The position numbers were made by a program, and so were the translations under genes. Under the pieces are notes generated by a model, which ran no database searches, was not told the origin of the DNA, and saw only the letters and a list, made by a program, of their open reading frames with translations. Of a stretch of DNA of 64,000 nucleotides, positions 20,658 through 31,990 are shown piece by piece. Source of the stretch: Prosopocoilus inquinatus (lineage: Eukaryota; Arthropoda; Insecta; Coleoptera; Lucanidae); NCBI GenBank assembly GCA_036172665.1, contig CM069874.1, forward strand, positions 26,991,946-27,055,945, read 5' to 3'. The first letter of the stretch is position 1; each line of letters begins with the position of its first letter.

Positions 20658-20858
20658 GTTTCCTAAGGACCAAGCCATCCTTCGACAAAACAGATACATC
20701 TGGCGGAAACTTGGCAATCAAAGATATCGCCGCTGCACTCCGCTGGATTAAGATTAACATAGGAGCGTTCGGGGGAGATCCTTCCAGAGTGACCTTATTA
20801 GGTCACGATACGGGCGCTTCCCTAGTCAACTTGCTCTTCGTCTCGCCGTCTTCCAAAG
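20658..20858 (+). CDS. Neuroligin, internal exon (nucleophile-elbow region)
   Basis: The exon follows TTTCAG and ends before GTAAAT. It starts with two bases of a Gly codon and ends with one base of the next Gly codon. It encodes FLRTKPSFD, GGNLAIKDIAAALRWI, INIGAFGGDPSRVTLLGHD and TGASLVNLL, the central alpha/beta-hydrolase segment of the cholinesterase-like domain. Where active carboxylesterases have G-x-S-x-G, this has GHDTG: the nucleophile Ser is replaced, as expected for a neuroligin, a postsynaptic adhesion protein that binds neurexin. The ALRWIKINIGAFGGDP motif and the exon order identify the family. Assigned to neuroligin instead of an esterase because of the missing nucleophile and the next exons. 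Confidence 0.9.
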
Positions 20859-23256
20859 GTAAATTATTATCCACCCGCTGTGAAACAGGTTAACAAGGTC
20901 GAATGGAAAAATACATCAAAGCAAGTTTAGTGCTTGGCAGACGAGATGAAGCCTAACTCATTATGTCTTGAGTCCTAACTCATTATGTTCCGAGTTGCTG
21001 TTTTAGTTTGTAGAACTTCAAAGTTGCCAAACTTACTTGGGAATATCGATATCCCTCATCTGGAATGAGTCAATGAACTGTTGCAAAAAATTCTGGTTTG
21101 TTATTACATAGTTTTATCAATACCGTACCGAATTAAGACGAATTAATACTAGAAGTACTTGAAATTTAGGAAAAAAAGCATTGTACCTGAATATATTTAT
21201 TTTGAAATCCAAAATACTCGGTGACTAAAAACGGTACCTAAACTCTCCAGTACGTTATTCTGGACCACTGATGAGCACTAGCGAGGATGTGTACCCCCAC
21301 CATGCTAAACGTTACAAGTGCGACCGTTGTACTTATTAAGTAATTATTATCCGCGCGCTTCTCTCTCTTCTGTGAAAGAATTTTCGTTTCCCCGATACGA
21401 TCAAGGATACAATTCATAGCGGGGTTAGTTCGTTCGAAGCGCCCAAAACCATAGCTGTTCTAGACTCTTAAGAGAGTACCCGAAAAATGAGGATAGAGAC
21501 AACTAAATTCAATATTCAATGCTCTTGCACTCACAAATACATTAAACATTAGTTAAAATCATTCACATATTCTCGCAAATTAAAAGCACTTAGTAGTACT
21601 ACTGGGGCGGCACCAGATCTCCTTCATTTGACCTCTAGGACGATGGAAGCAGTTATCCGAAAGTTATCACCTATAAGGGGGGTCAACGATCTTCAGAGAA
21701 TGTACGACAATGACCGTAAGGTTTTCAGGTGTCTTCTTCGTGTCTACAAGCTGAAGCTGTTGGGTAGGGGTGTGTTTATATTTCAAGGTTTTGAAAGAGG
21801 TGAATGACCGAATGTATAGAGGCAGGTTGAGCTTTCATCGTGCTGAAGTTTGCAAGCGGTTAGCAACAGGGGTTTAGGGGGGTGACTACAAGGGTGTGTT
21901 TTTTTTTTCTTTTTCTTCATAGAGAAATAGTATTGTCGAGTTAATAAAGTCTTATAAATGCGAATTTTTTAACGTTTGAGTGTCACTATGAACTGCAAAA
22001 TTTACCGAAACTGCTGAAACGGTGTATTTGCAAGCGCTCGGTGAAAATTCCTTGCTATTGATAATTTAGAAGGATGAAAAACAAACGAAACAAACCGTTG
22101 TAATAATAAATTTCATTTTTATTTTATTTTTTCTACAATTGAATATAATACAAAAAATTCGCCGAACATGAACTTGAATTAATTATAAGATAAGAGAGAA
22201 GTGAAGTTTAACATATTCTGTACCAAAAGCGTTAAATTTAAAGGACTTAAATTTTGTTGCTACGGTAACAACCAATCGTAGAACTGTATTTTAAATTTTT
22301 AAGGACCTCTTAACAGCCCGTTATAAAGTTACAGAATACGCCCCTACATGTGTTGCAATTATAAATCTAGTAGAAATGCTTCCTTATGCGAAAATTGACA
22401 GGATATAGGTTTGTCAATCTATTTCGGAAATTTAAAATCATGTTACCTTTTTGTTTCTCTTGACGATTTGTTTCTCTTGACAGCTTGTTTATTTACTTTT
22501 TTCACTCCTGATGAAGATATCAACCGACAGTGAAACGTTGAGTGCTTTTCCATTTATATTCTGTCCGGTTAAAGATTAAAAACTACAATTTTCATCGGAC
22601 AAGGGTCAACTGCTATTAAACATATTTGAATTTGCAGGAAGACGAATATTTAACTTCTATATAAAAATTATTGCAATTATTATTGGATCCGTACAGAATT
22701 GAAAACGAAACACATTAGATGTGAACTTAAATTAAACATAACTAACATAGCCATACTATTTGACAATGTATTGAATAGGCGCCCTTTTAAAATTACCCAG
22801 TATCAGTGAAATGCCAAATATTTTTATTAGCATATTTTAGTAGCAACTTCTGTATATTTTGTCTATGGAATATGATACAGAAAAATCTTTAAATCGAGCT
22901 AAAAATATAACTTTTATTTCCGTACTTGACGTTTCACAGAACTGATTCTTCGCCTTTAACAATCATCGCGCATCAAGTAAGTAAATAAAAATTATATTTT
23001 AGGTCGATCTAAAATGTATTTCTCTTACATATCCTATCTGCATTTATCACGAGCAAGAATTGCACTAAAATATATGTTGTCTGTTTATTTGTATAAGTTA
23101 TCGATTAAAAAGATTTGGTAAGAGTTTAGTTTCGTACAAAAGTTTTCGAATACATACAACCGAGAGATTCTTGAATTTTTTTTCTCAAATACTTTAAGTA
23201 AAAAGTATTTCATGCACTTCACATCTGCGACATTATTGTCCTCTCAATTTTTTCAG
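20859..23256 (+). other. Neuroligin intron (2.4 kb)
   Basis: GT...AG with phase 1. It contains a GAAACGTTGAGTG-type repeat (about 22495-22620). A 54-codon frame (21643-21807) in a slightly GC-richer patch has no recognised family. Nothing else is recognised. Confidence 0.8.
22495..22620 (+). repeat. Single copy of the GAAACGTTGAG-type repeat
   Basis: TTTCACTC, CTGATGA, a poorly pairing segment, then GAAACGTTGAGTGC, followed by the CCATTTATATTCTGTCCGG and AGTCAACTGC-like tail shared with 727-890. CACTC and GAGTG could form a stem around a hammerhead-like core, but stem II is weak. It is listed as a repeat rather than a ribozyme. Confidence 0.55.
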
Positions 23257-23416
23257 GTCTGTTTCATAGAGTCGTTTTACTTAGCGGGACAGCCCTAAGT
23301 CCTTGGGCAACGATCCACAACGCCGACAACATCAGAGTAAGTGTAGGCCAACAAACGGGTTGCCTCTCCTCTTCTTCGCCGGACGACGAAGATTTAGCGT
23401 CTTGTCTTCGATCTAG
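23257..23416 (+). CDS. Neuroligin, internal exon (SGTALSPWA)
   Basis: Acceptor TTTCAG, donor GTGGGT. It completes the Gly codon from the previous exon and ends with two bases (AG) of an Arg codon. It encodes GLFHRVVLLSGTALSPWA, the most characteristic neuroligin stretch, followed by the helix region ending …DEDLASCLRS. Phases agree with both neighbours. The Cys near the end (ASCL) is one of the conserved disulfide cysteines of the cholinesterase fold, judging by position. Confidence 0.92.
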
Positions 23417-23998
23417 GTGGGTAGGTCCTCAGGAATACACACTCCGTAATCGCTTTAGCGTGCCTAAGTACTAAGTTTATGCAAGCTTAGGAGGGCAAGA
23501 ACTCTGTGAGTGGATTACAGGTATTGTGTAGCAGGCATTCACGAGATTGAAGGTGATGAACTAAATTTGGCTCAGTTTAAATCGAATTGCCCCGTTAAAT
23601 GTCCCGATTTAATTATAATATTAATTGGATTGTGCAGTTAATTGTTGTCGGGAGCGTGAAATAGATCTGGAAACTTAGCGTTGGGATTCGGATAGTTTGT
23701 TTGTAATCATTTGTTCGAATCGAAATTTATTTGTTTGGTAATTTTGTTACAATACCGTTTATTTAAAGGTCTATTGTCCAAAATGAATCGATATTTATTG
23801 ATATTAAAATGTGTTAAATTAATGCTTTATCTACCGAGACATAATGTTGAGATAATGAAGTGTCTCAATTTTTCCTACTTACTTCGGTTTTTAATTAGAA
23901 TTGGTTTTTGTATTATATTATCATTCAGAAAAAAAATTGAATTTACTCCTCATTACCTTATTCAATATCTAACAACTAACATTTCTCTTATCTCTTAG
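23417..23998 (+). other. Neuroligin intron (582 bp)
   Basis: GTGGGT...TCTTAG, phase 2. AT-rich; an open frame (23711-23998) inside it is not conserved-looking and runs across the acceptor. Confidence 0.85.
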
Positions 23999-24485
23999 AC
24001 CTCTCCAAGCACTTCTAGAAGCCCACCTCGAAACAGTGCGTTTCATGCCCAGGATAGCCCCTTCTCTTCCCGTGGACTCAGATACACCAGATCCGGCTTT
24101 CGCCATGGAGCACGCAAGTGAGAACTTTATTAGATGTGAAGTGATGTTAGGCACGACAACAACCGAAAGCTATAATGACTTTAACGCGGCTGATATACAG
24201 TACGGTTTCGAAGAAGATCAAAGAAACAGGGTCTTAAGGACATACATTCGGAACGCGTACGTGTACCATTTAAACGAAATTTTCTCGGCCGTTAGAAATG
24301 AATACACGGACTGGGATAAGCCCATCCAACATCCCATAAACATTCGTGATTCGACCATGGAGGCACTTAGTGATGGACATACAGTGTCGCCCTTGATTAG
24401 AGTCGGTTATTTGCACGCTCGTAGAGGTGCTAAGACTTATTTCTTTCATTTTGGTTACCAAACGAAAGACAGTGATTATCCTCAG
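23999..24485 (+). CDS. Neuroligin, internal exon (large esterase-domain exon)
   Basis: It starts after TCTTAG at 23999 (A completing AG|A, Arg) and ends in CCTCAG before GTACGT, phase 0. It encodes PLQALLEAHLETVRFMPRIA, FAMEHASENFIRC, LGTTTTESYNDFNAADIQYG, RTYIRNAYVYHLNEIFSAV, NEYTDWDKPIQHP, SDGHTVSPLIRVGYLHA and KTYFFHFGYQTKDSDYPQ. This is the C-terminal half of the cholinesterase-like domain. The segment agrees with insect neuroligins as I know them. No frameshift or stop is seen, consistent with a functional gene. Confidence 0.93.
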
Positions 24486-24536
24486 GTACGTAGAACTTCC
24501 CAAGGCAATGTAAATACAAATTTAATTTTTCTACAG
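24486..24536 (+). other. 51-nt in-frame neuroligin mini-intron
   Basis: GTACGT...CTACAG, 51 nt, phase 0, with no stop codon, so the reading frame stays open across it (17 codons, VRRTSQ...IFLQ). Removing it restores DYPQ-RLGSVRGEDL, which matches the family. It is therefore called an intron. It is close to the minimum workable size for insect introns, and retention would simply insert 17 residues. Confidence 0.85.
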
Positions 24537-24813
24537 AGATTAGGAAGTGTTCGTGGTGAAGACCTCACGTATATCTTCGGAGCACCCCTGGTTGGAGGAA
24601 TGCCTTTCTTCCCGCAAAACTTCTCCCGACAGGATATGGGTGTCGCTGAGGCTGTGCTGAATTTTTTCAGTAACTTCGCGAAGAGCGGTGATCCAAATGG
24701 CCCGGGTCAGCAAAAGGAAATTCCAGATTATGGGACAATGAGGGAAAAGACGAGGTATAAAGGCATCGTATGGGAACCTTACGAAGTCGGCACGCAATAT
24801 TATCTCAGCATCT
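24537..24813 (+). CDS. Neuroligin, internal exon (end of esterase-like domain)
   Basis: It begins RLGSVRGEDLTYIFGAPLVG and continues FPQNFSRQDMGVAEAVLNFF, SNFAKSGDPNGPG and IVWEPYEVGTQYYLSI, stopping at a GTAAGT donor after one base of the next codon. Where esterases have the catalytic His (…HG.E…FG) the sequence has SVRGEDLTYIFG, so the second catalytic residue is lost too. The remaining C-terminus (…KPR… segment, transmembrane helix, PDZ-binding tail) must lie further downstream and was not found in this window. Confidence 0.92.
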
Positions 24814-26157
24814 GTAAGTATCAGTATTAAGATTTCAATTTACGTTTCTGCAAAAAACTTTATCTTAATGGAAGAATAATTATTAATTTAATAAAGAAAG
24901 CTTTCGGGACGTCTGAATATTTAATGGTAGTTTGCTTTCGTTTCTGTTGGCTAAACGTAGGAATAAAATAGTAGATGATAAATTATTAATAGTACGAAGC
25001 GAAGCTTTTAGTTTAGTACAAAATCGAAATGTATTGGGTAGACTTAACATAAATCAAATAGTTATGACTTCGACCAAAAAAGTTTATATAAATATTTGAC
25101 TCAAATTAATTTATTAAAGATTAAAGATAAGCAAGGTGACTGTCCAGGCACTGGATACTGCTTCAGCAATGCACCATACGGATTTTAATTTCTAATAAAT
25201 TTATAAAAATTCCTAAACCTGTAATTTCCATTTAAATTAGTCACTAATATCATACATTGTATTTTACATATTACAGCAAGTAACCGTGGAAAATAATTGT
25301 ATATTGTTACAAATTTAGGATTCATTTAAATTTATTTTAAAATAAAATCTCGATACAATTAGTAACTAATACTATTTAACACAGAATATAACCCACAATT
25401 ACAAAACATTAAACATTAGTTACAAAACCAATTTATATAAACATAAGCCAAACGATCAAATCCAAACTTCAATACTAATTATACTCGGATTCTCCGGCCG
25501 ACGAAAATTCGAGGCCGCGCGGCGACAGACTGTGCATCGAATTTTCTTTGCCCACAGAATTTCGTCTCGCAAAGAAGACAAATGTTCTTGAAGCGTCGAG
25601 ATTTTACGTGCCAGGCTCTGACGCATGTAAGAATAATTCGTTACGCATTAGAGTCTCATTAAATCTGCTCATTAGTATTAAAAATTTTCGTTTAACCTAC
25701 TATTAACAAAACGAGTGCCACTTTGAATAGTTCCTGTTTTATTGTTAAATCTTCCATCTTTATATCTCAGTATCTCGTTAATAAATTAATTCGAGACAAA
25801 TTTTTATATGATTTTTCTTGTTTAGTGCTATAGATCACATTCCTATACTAGTGACCTGCAAATACGAAACAGCCGATATAAGAAAAAAAATAATAATCAC
25901 ACTATATGTATAGTAACAGGAGGTATTTTACATTTTTATAAAATGACATTTTTAAATGAATTTATACAAACTAAAATCTTTAATCTTTATGAATAAAAGT
26001 GCCGCTTTCAAAAACGGGGGCCTTAAGTTCTGATCAGCCGTAAGTTACTTACTTATTTTAGAATTTGTTGACTCTTCAGCACTTCAAAACTGCAACTACG
26101 TTTCATCTTTTATACAAACCGCTATGTGTAATTATGATCGTTAAAGAAATTAATACC
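24814..26157 (+). other. Presumed neuroligin intron, first part
   Basis: No exon is recognised. A GC-richer patch at about 25490-25620 has no open frame that fits the gene. If the next exon lies beyond the window, this intron is at least 39 kb and hosts most of the transposons below. Confidence 0.5.
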
Positions 26158-26683
26158 GGGTGCTACGTTTTGAAATGCAACATAGGAAATCCCATGTTAA
26201 TTTAAAGGTGCTCGAATATTGGCTTCCCTAATTATTTTACAACAAAATTCTATTCAGGTTTCTTAAAGTACTCTTCAAGATGAATCTGTTTGTGAAGTTT
26301 GAGAATTTTTTACACGCTGAGTTTCGAAATATTTAAAAAAGATCAGTAACGAAATTGAATTTATACCAAACTATCAGCACGGCCTTGATTAGTAAATATT
26401 AAAATAAATTACTGGAAAAGGTTTTCTATAAATCTTTTTCAAAAACGAATCTATTAATTATCTGTCCAGTTTTCATTATCACTGATTAAGACTTTGCTGA
26501 TACTTTGGCATAAATTGAATTTTGTTACAAAATCTTCATTTCACTTCACAGACAGATTTATCTTGAAGAGCACTTTAAAAAACCTAAATGGAATTTTGCT
26601 GTAAAATAATTAGGGAAGCCAATATTCAAGCATCTTTAAATTAGCATGGGATTTCCTATGTTGCGTTTCAAAACGCAGCAATC
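26158..26683. mobile_element. Foldback/MITE element, about 520 bp
   Basis: The arms are about 140 bp or more. TGCTACGTTTTGAAATGCAA, ATAGGAAATCCCATG, CCTAATTATTTTAC and CTTCAAGATGAATCTG on the left are mirrored by CAGATTTATCTTGAAG, GTAAAATAATTAGGG, CATGGGATTTCCTAT and TTGCGTTTCAAAACGCAGCA on the right. No coding content. Confidence 0.8.
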
Positions 26684-28659
26684 TGTATAGGTAAGTACTG
26701 TAAATTATTTGTTTTTAAAGCTAAAAAATATGTTGAAGATGTCAACTACGTTGAGTGAACCCTACATTGACATTTTTTTAAATTATATTTTTCAATAACA
26801 TTAGATTCTAAAAGATTATTATTATTATGCTCACTTAGTTGCCAGGACCATTGTTCAATACTTTCTGAGTACAACTTCGTTTGTACCAGCGTTTTTATGG
26901 CTGCGCCTCTGCCTGGTATCCGTAAAATTCTCTGGAATGAGTTGCAACCACGGTGGACAATATAACAGCTGATGTAACCAGAACACTCAGCTGTGTACTG
27001 GTATGTGCAGGAAAGCATAAGATCAATATGCGAGAGCGATAGCTGAATGCGGGGAGGTAACAGATTACATTTACTGCACATTAAAGTATTTCTTACAGTT
27101 GTGTGCACATTCCGAATGCACCGTTTGAGTACCTGTTAATCATGTGCCGTGGTTCCAACCATGTCCAAAGTTTTTTTTTTTAATGCGTATTATCAACAGC
27201 CAGATTTTGTTTAAAATTCTTTCATACAGTTGTGTATCGAGTAAGCCTAAATACCATAAATACAATGAATACATTACGCATACTGCAAAATACTGCAACT
27301 TGACAACCACCATCTGTCAAACTTCAATTAATTCCTGAAGTCGTGCCTTTTTCGCTTTATCCTCTTTCATCAAAAAATCAAAATCTGCTAGATGAATTTC
27401 TCTATATTAGAACAATATCCGGTGAAGTTTACCACCACACCGAATAATATTTGTTACACTTATACATAAAACCCATAGTCGCTTATCATTATGACTTATT
27501 GTAATCGTACTTCATTATAAATAACCTGCTCGCATTTATTCATTCGACAGTCTTGTTGTAGTGCTTATACATTACTTGTACATAGTGTTACTGTGAAATA
27601 ATTTATTAATCTTTCAACAAAAAAAGTTTTTAAAATATCTTATCTGGAGGATTAACTTACTTTGTGGAAAATAAATTTTTTATTTTTGTGTTGTCTGTCG
27701 TAATAAATGTCTACAATAAGTTGATATTAATATTCTCTAATTAATTATTGAGTCACCTTAGAAGATTGCTTATATTTTTTATGCAGGGTGTTTGCAAAAT
27801 AAATGCAAAAATTTTAACCACAGTACACCGACAGCACAAACAACACGAAAAAATACAAAAAAAAATTCGTAGAACATAAAGAAAATTCCCTTATCCGTCC
27901 CTTATCCGGCGCTCATGAAATAACACGAAAAACTTGCTTCTCTGATCGTAGACAGTAGACATCGCGGCAATGACTAATACGCAAGACATCACCGAATATC
28001 ATCTGTGTGGAGAATCACATTCAAACAAACGTTCACTATTATACATTTAGAAATATTTATAACAATTGTTCGACGCGTTGTTCATCACAGAAACGAGCTC
28101 GGCGAAACAGTGATTCTTGTGTTCGTGTACATGTAAAGATTAGCGCAAATACTGTTGACGGCATTATGAATATACAAAAAATGCTGTTCTTTCGGCGTTC
28201 GTGAATTGCGACATTTTAATAAGTAATAATACTATGTAGATAGTAATCATATTGAGCTTTAAGTTCAATCATTTTTCACAAACTAAACTGTTAATCTCAT
28301 AGAATACGGAGCAATAAATTGTGTCATAATCATAAAAAATTATCCCACACATAGCGCGGAGAACCGCGGCGCCAAAAATTTCTTTTGCTGTATTCTTATT
28401 AGTGCGCACAATTCTGCGAACCGCGGCGAAGCTACCCAACGTATCCAAGTAGAGCTAAAAAAAAGTCGCCGCTCTTCGCCGCGCTGTAAGGTGCCACAAC
28501 CTTAAGACTTTTGTTAAGGATGTATAAGTTCAATCGTTCCCATTTATGGTGATGTATTACAGGTTTAAATTTCTGCACTTATTTCACGATCACCCGGTAT
28601 TACAATTTCTGTACTTTTATTTGCAACATTCTACGCATGAAAAACTAGTGCGTAAAAGT
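26684..28659. other. No recognisable gene
   Basis: Open frames at 26746-27108 (minus, 120 codons), 27144-27338 and 28007-28204 show no recognised domain. A GCGG-rich patch at about 28350-28490 (repeated AACCGCGGCG) is unexplained. Confidence 0.4.
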
Positions 28660-29095
28660 CCCAAAAAAACTAGTTCTGACAACTAAACCGTTTTTTTGGA
28701 TGATCGGTTAACCGGTTTTAGATTGCTCGCGGTTTTATACAAAACCGAAATCCAGCTATCCGGTTTATTCGAATATTTAATTATTCGGATATTTGAATAT
28801 TATCAGTTTTTGAATAGTCGGATATTCGAATTACTTTTTAAATAATAATTTCATTTAATATTCCAAGAATTTCTGGATATTTGACAATTGCAAAATTGGG
28901 CTTAAAAATTCAATTGATTTTTTTTTATGAATCAGTTTTCGGTTAACCAATTTGGATAATCCAAAAGTCGGTTTTAGGATATTCGAGAAGTCGGTTTTTC
29001 CAATACCCGAATAATCACTGTTTAGATTATACCCAAAACCGCTTTTTAAGGAAACCGAATGCTCGGTTTCAATTTTTTCTGGCTTTTTTCCAGCA
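28660..29095. repeat. Degenerate cluster of CGGTT/ATTCGAATA motifs
   Basis: Short AACCGGTT-, ATTCGGATATT- and TCGGTTTT-like words recur many times on both strands with no fixed period. This looks like an old, self-similar, partly palindromic repeat. No function is assigned. Confidence 0.45.
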
Positions 29096-29786
29096 CTACA
29101 AAAAAGTACACAACTGCCTACAATGTTTCACATTGAGTACTAAAACATTATGTACTAAACAAAACAAAAGGCAAATATTACAAAAGAATAAATAATATTA
29201 AAATGCGGCAAGATAAATTTGGATAATAAAAGTTTGGTGTCATAAAACTGATCTCTAAAATACACATCGAACAAAAATTCTGCAAAAATATTTTAATGGA
29301 GTTTCTGATGTGATGACTCAAGAATTTAAAGCAGTAATTTCATTTAAAAGTTAACTGAATGCAAGCGGGCACCGAAAATATTTGAAAACCAACAAAAGTT
29401 TCGATTGGGAGCCTCGCAGGACGCATTTTCCAGTTGCATCAGCGAGCCTTTTGCAACGGATGTTTACCGGCTTTAACGGTACATACATAATTGGGTTTAA
29501 TCTGGTGTGCAGTGTATACAATCAGGCAATCCAAGGCAAACAATCCCGCAATTATTATGGAAATTCGAACCGCTAATATCTTTCAACTTACTCTTGCATA
29601 GGTGAATTAATTATTTGTTATCTAAAGGGAATACGTTGGAGTGGTAATCTCTAAGGCAACAGAGTCGTAGATAACAAATTTGAATTTAACTGTTACACAT
29701 ACAATAGAGGAAAGTGCATGACTACTATTGTATTATTTGTTATTGTAATTATATTGTGCCCTATAGTGAAAGTACATTAAATTATG
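29096..29786. other. No recognisable gene
   Basis: AT-rich sequence. The open frame 29382-29576 is unsupported. Confidence 0.4.
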
Positions 29787-30190
29787 GATTATGTGATTGT
29801 ACTTTAATTATACCTAATTTACTGGAATAAATAAAATATTAGATATTAGCATAATTGCAGTGCTAATTATCTTATTATTTGTCTACGAAATGCCCGTATT
29901 TCAACAACACAAAACAGTATAGATTATGTGATTGTGCTTTAATTATACCTAATTTACTGGAATAAATAAAATATTAGATATTAGCATAATTGCAGTGCTA
30001 ATTATCTTATTATTTGTCTACGAAATGCCCGTATTTCAACAACACAAAACAGTATAGATTATGTGATTGTGCTTTAATTATACCTAATTTACTGGAATAA
30101 ATAAAATATTAGATATTAGCATAATTGCAGTGCTAATTACGTTATTATTTGTGTACGAATTGCTCTTATTTTAACAACACAAAACAGTAA
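29787..30190 (+). repeat. 135-bp tandem repeat, three copies
   Basis: GATTATGTGATTGT starts at 29787, 29922 and 30057, exactly 135 bp apart. Copies 1 and 2 are nearly identical along their length; copy 3 carries a few changes (GTTATTATTTGTGTACG). Each unit contains TATACCTAATTTACTGGAAT and AACAACACAAAACAGTA. It is a small satellite or minisatellite; the long unit and absence of spacers rule out CRISPR. Confidence 0.92.
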
Positions 30191-31789
30191 GGCGAAGGCA
30201 GTCCACAGTTAAAGTTCCAAAAGTCATCTTTCATGTGTAAACAACAGCTACGGCCTCAATGACGATAGTCGAATACCAGATCCATTGAGAAGTTCATACG
30301 AAGAGCAGCTGTTGAAGAAACAGATGCCATGAACAGCACACCTAGTACATTTTACCAATGCCTATAAGTAAAACATATTAAAATTACAATACAGCACAGC
30401 ACGACACTCTTCTACCAGTAACGAGCACAAACCAGTGTGTTCGGTTGTACAGCAACATCATGCAAATTTCACTTAGAGATCGAGATATTCCACGGCCCCA
30501 TGTTGGGCGCCAAATTTATGTAGTGGAATGTGTTCCAAAATTCCACGTTTCACTGCCAAAAATGTAGTTTGTGTAGTACAATGTGACCCTTGTTGTTCAG
30601 CAAATGTGTAAAGCATAATTGTTTGTATGTACATGTGGGCATACCTCATTGTGACTACGCTTAGTTTTCAGTGCTTCTTTTGTGGTTATGTCTACCATTA
30701 GAGTGGATTCTTCGAAATAAATCTTAGTGGCTTATTTCTTTCTTCTTATCAGACAAGGATGGCAAGGACAAATGTGGTGCATATGTTTCAGAAAAATTTT
30801 GTGTTTGAGGGAGGGTAGTCTGCGTGTGTTCAAGAAATCTTAGTATCACAAGTAAGATCGAATCCGACAGATTTCACAGTACTACTAAAAAAAAATCATT
30901 TATTCTGTGATCCGTTTAAAACTGATTGTCAATTTGGATTATTAATTCCCCTTTTATATCAAAACTTTCAGTGTTTCACCAGATCAACAAATAAGATTGA
31001 TAAAGTTCACAACGCATGGTATAGATAATTAAATAATAAATCTAAAGAACAACAATTGGAAAATCACTATGATGAGGGTTAAGTGGATATCTGAAATGTA
31101 CTGGAATAAGTAAGAAGTGAAATGAAAGGTATAGCAAGTACTGAAAATAACTTTATTTTTACTTTAAAAGCGACCCTCCTGAACCAATGTAAAAGAAACC
31201 GATTAAGAAGAGATCCTTGCACATTTCATTAAAATAATCTCCCCAAATTAAGGCTTAAACCCTAATCTGAAAGAACGCCGCAGTATTACGCATTTCTTAA
31301 ATGAAACTCAAAGTATTTATTAACAAACCACGGCGGGTGGCTGTGAAATTCGCCTTCGGCGACCGCCGACCGCGTCGTTCGCAGGTACTTTTCATTTTCC
31401 GCCAAAGTAAACAGGCAAGGAAACTCGGTTGACGTCAAATAATGAATTTGACTGTGGCCAAGCGAAGATCTGCTTTAATTACGACATACCGGACGCGAAT
31501 TCCGCGAATTCTGAAAAACGCCCGTCCGAATAAATTTGCTGAGAGTTTCGCCGTGTTCGACGCCACAGACTAATTTACGGAAATTGGAAAATTATCGGCG
31601 GATAGTTTCGGTATTCGGGTCACTTGCGGAGTTGATTTAAATGGAGCTCCTCGAAATTAAATCCTAATTGTCTGAACATCACTGCAGTATTTGTCTTTTT
31701 GATCAATTGCATTTCCAAATAAACTTATTTAATTTCAAATAGTATAAACTTGATTTCTAATGATCATCGCTTAAAATTCACTATGTTAC
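30191..31789. other. No recognisable gene; GC-richer unique patch
   Basis: The stretch 31320-31650 is clearly less AT-rich than its surroundings (repeated CGCCG and GCGAATTC words) and repeat-free. It may be unique intronic or regulatory sequence. No coding frame is evident. Confidence 0.4.
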
Positions 31790-31990
31790 GATCGTGGATT
31801 ATTTATCTAATAATTTACGGATGGACAGCCTAAATACTGACCCGAGACCTTTTGCTCTATTAAACAACGGAACCACTCCCGTTTTACACATAATCCAACT
31901 TACTCTTTTTAAACAACGAGCCATCGTTAGAAGATGATTTTCTTGATCGGTAACTAGTTTGAGTTTTATAGTCGAAAATGCTCTCCCAGG
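31790..31990 (-). repeat. Dispersed repeat, copy A
   Basis: It aligns over about 190 bp with 43215-43400: GGACAGCCTAAATACT with GGTCAGCCTTATACTT, CGGTAACTAGTTTGAG with CGGTAGCTACAGTTTGAG, AGTCGAAAATG near the end. Read on the minus strand the two copies give similar peptides (…RLSIR and …RVSIR). It is a diverged repeat of unknown class. Confidence 0.65.

Noticed and set aside
21643..21807. 54-codon frame in the neuroligin intron
   Set aside because: Short, no recognised family, no splice sites fitting the gene's frame.
22505..22550. Full hammerhead ribozyme at the 22.5-kb repeat
   Set aside because: CTGATGA, GAAAC and a CACTC/GAGTG stem exist, but stem II does not pair well and the cleavage triplet is not in place. 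Kept as a repeat only.
24486..24536. Reading 24036-24830 as a single 264-codon exon
   Set aside because: The 17 codons between GTACGT and CTACAG do not fit the neuroligin family, while removing them does. The final residues CKYQY lie beyond a GTAAGT donor, so the exon ends at 24813.
20658..24813. An active carboxylesterase or acetylcholinesterase gene
   Set aside because: The nucleophile Ser and the catalytic His positions are substituted, and SGTALSPWA is characteristic of neuroligins.
26746..27108. 120-codon minus frame with several Cys residues
   Set aside because: No known Cys spacing pattern, no signal peptide and no splice context; not supportable as a gene.
29787..30190. CRISPR-like array
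   Set aside because: Units are 135 bp, contiguous and without unique spacers, in an animal genome.
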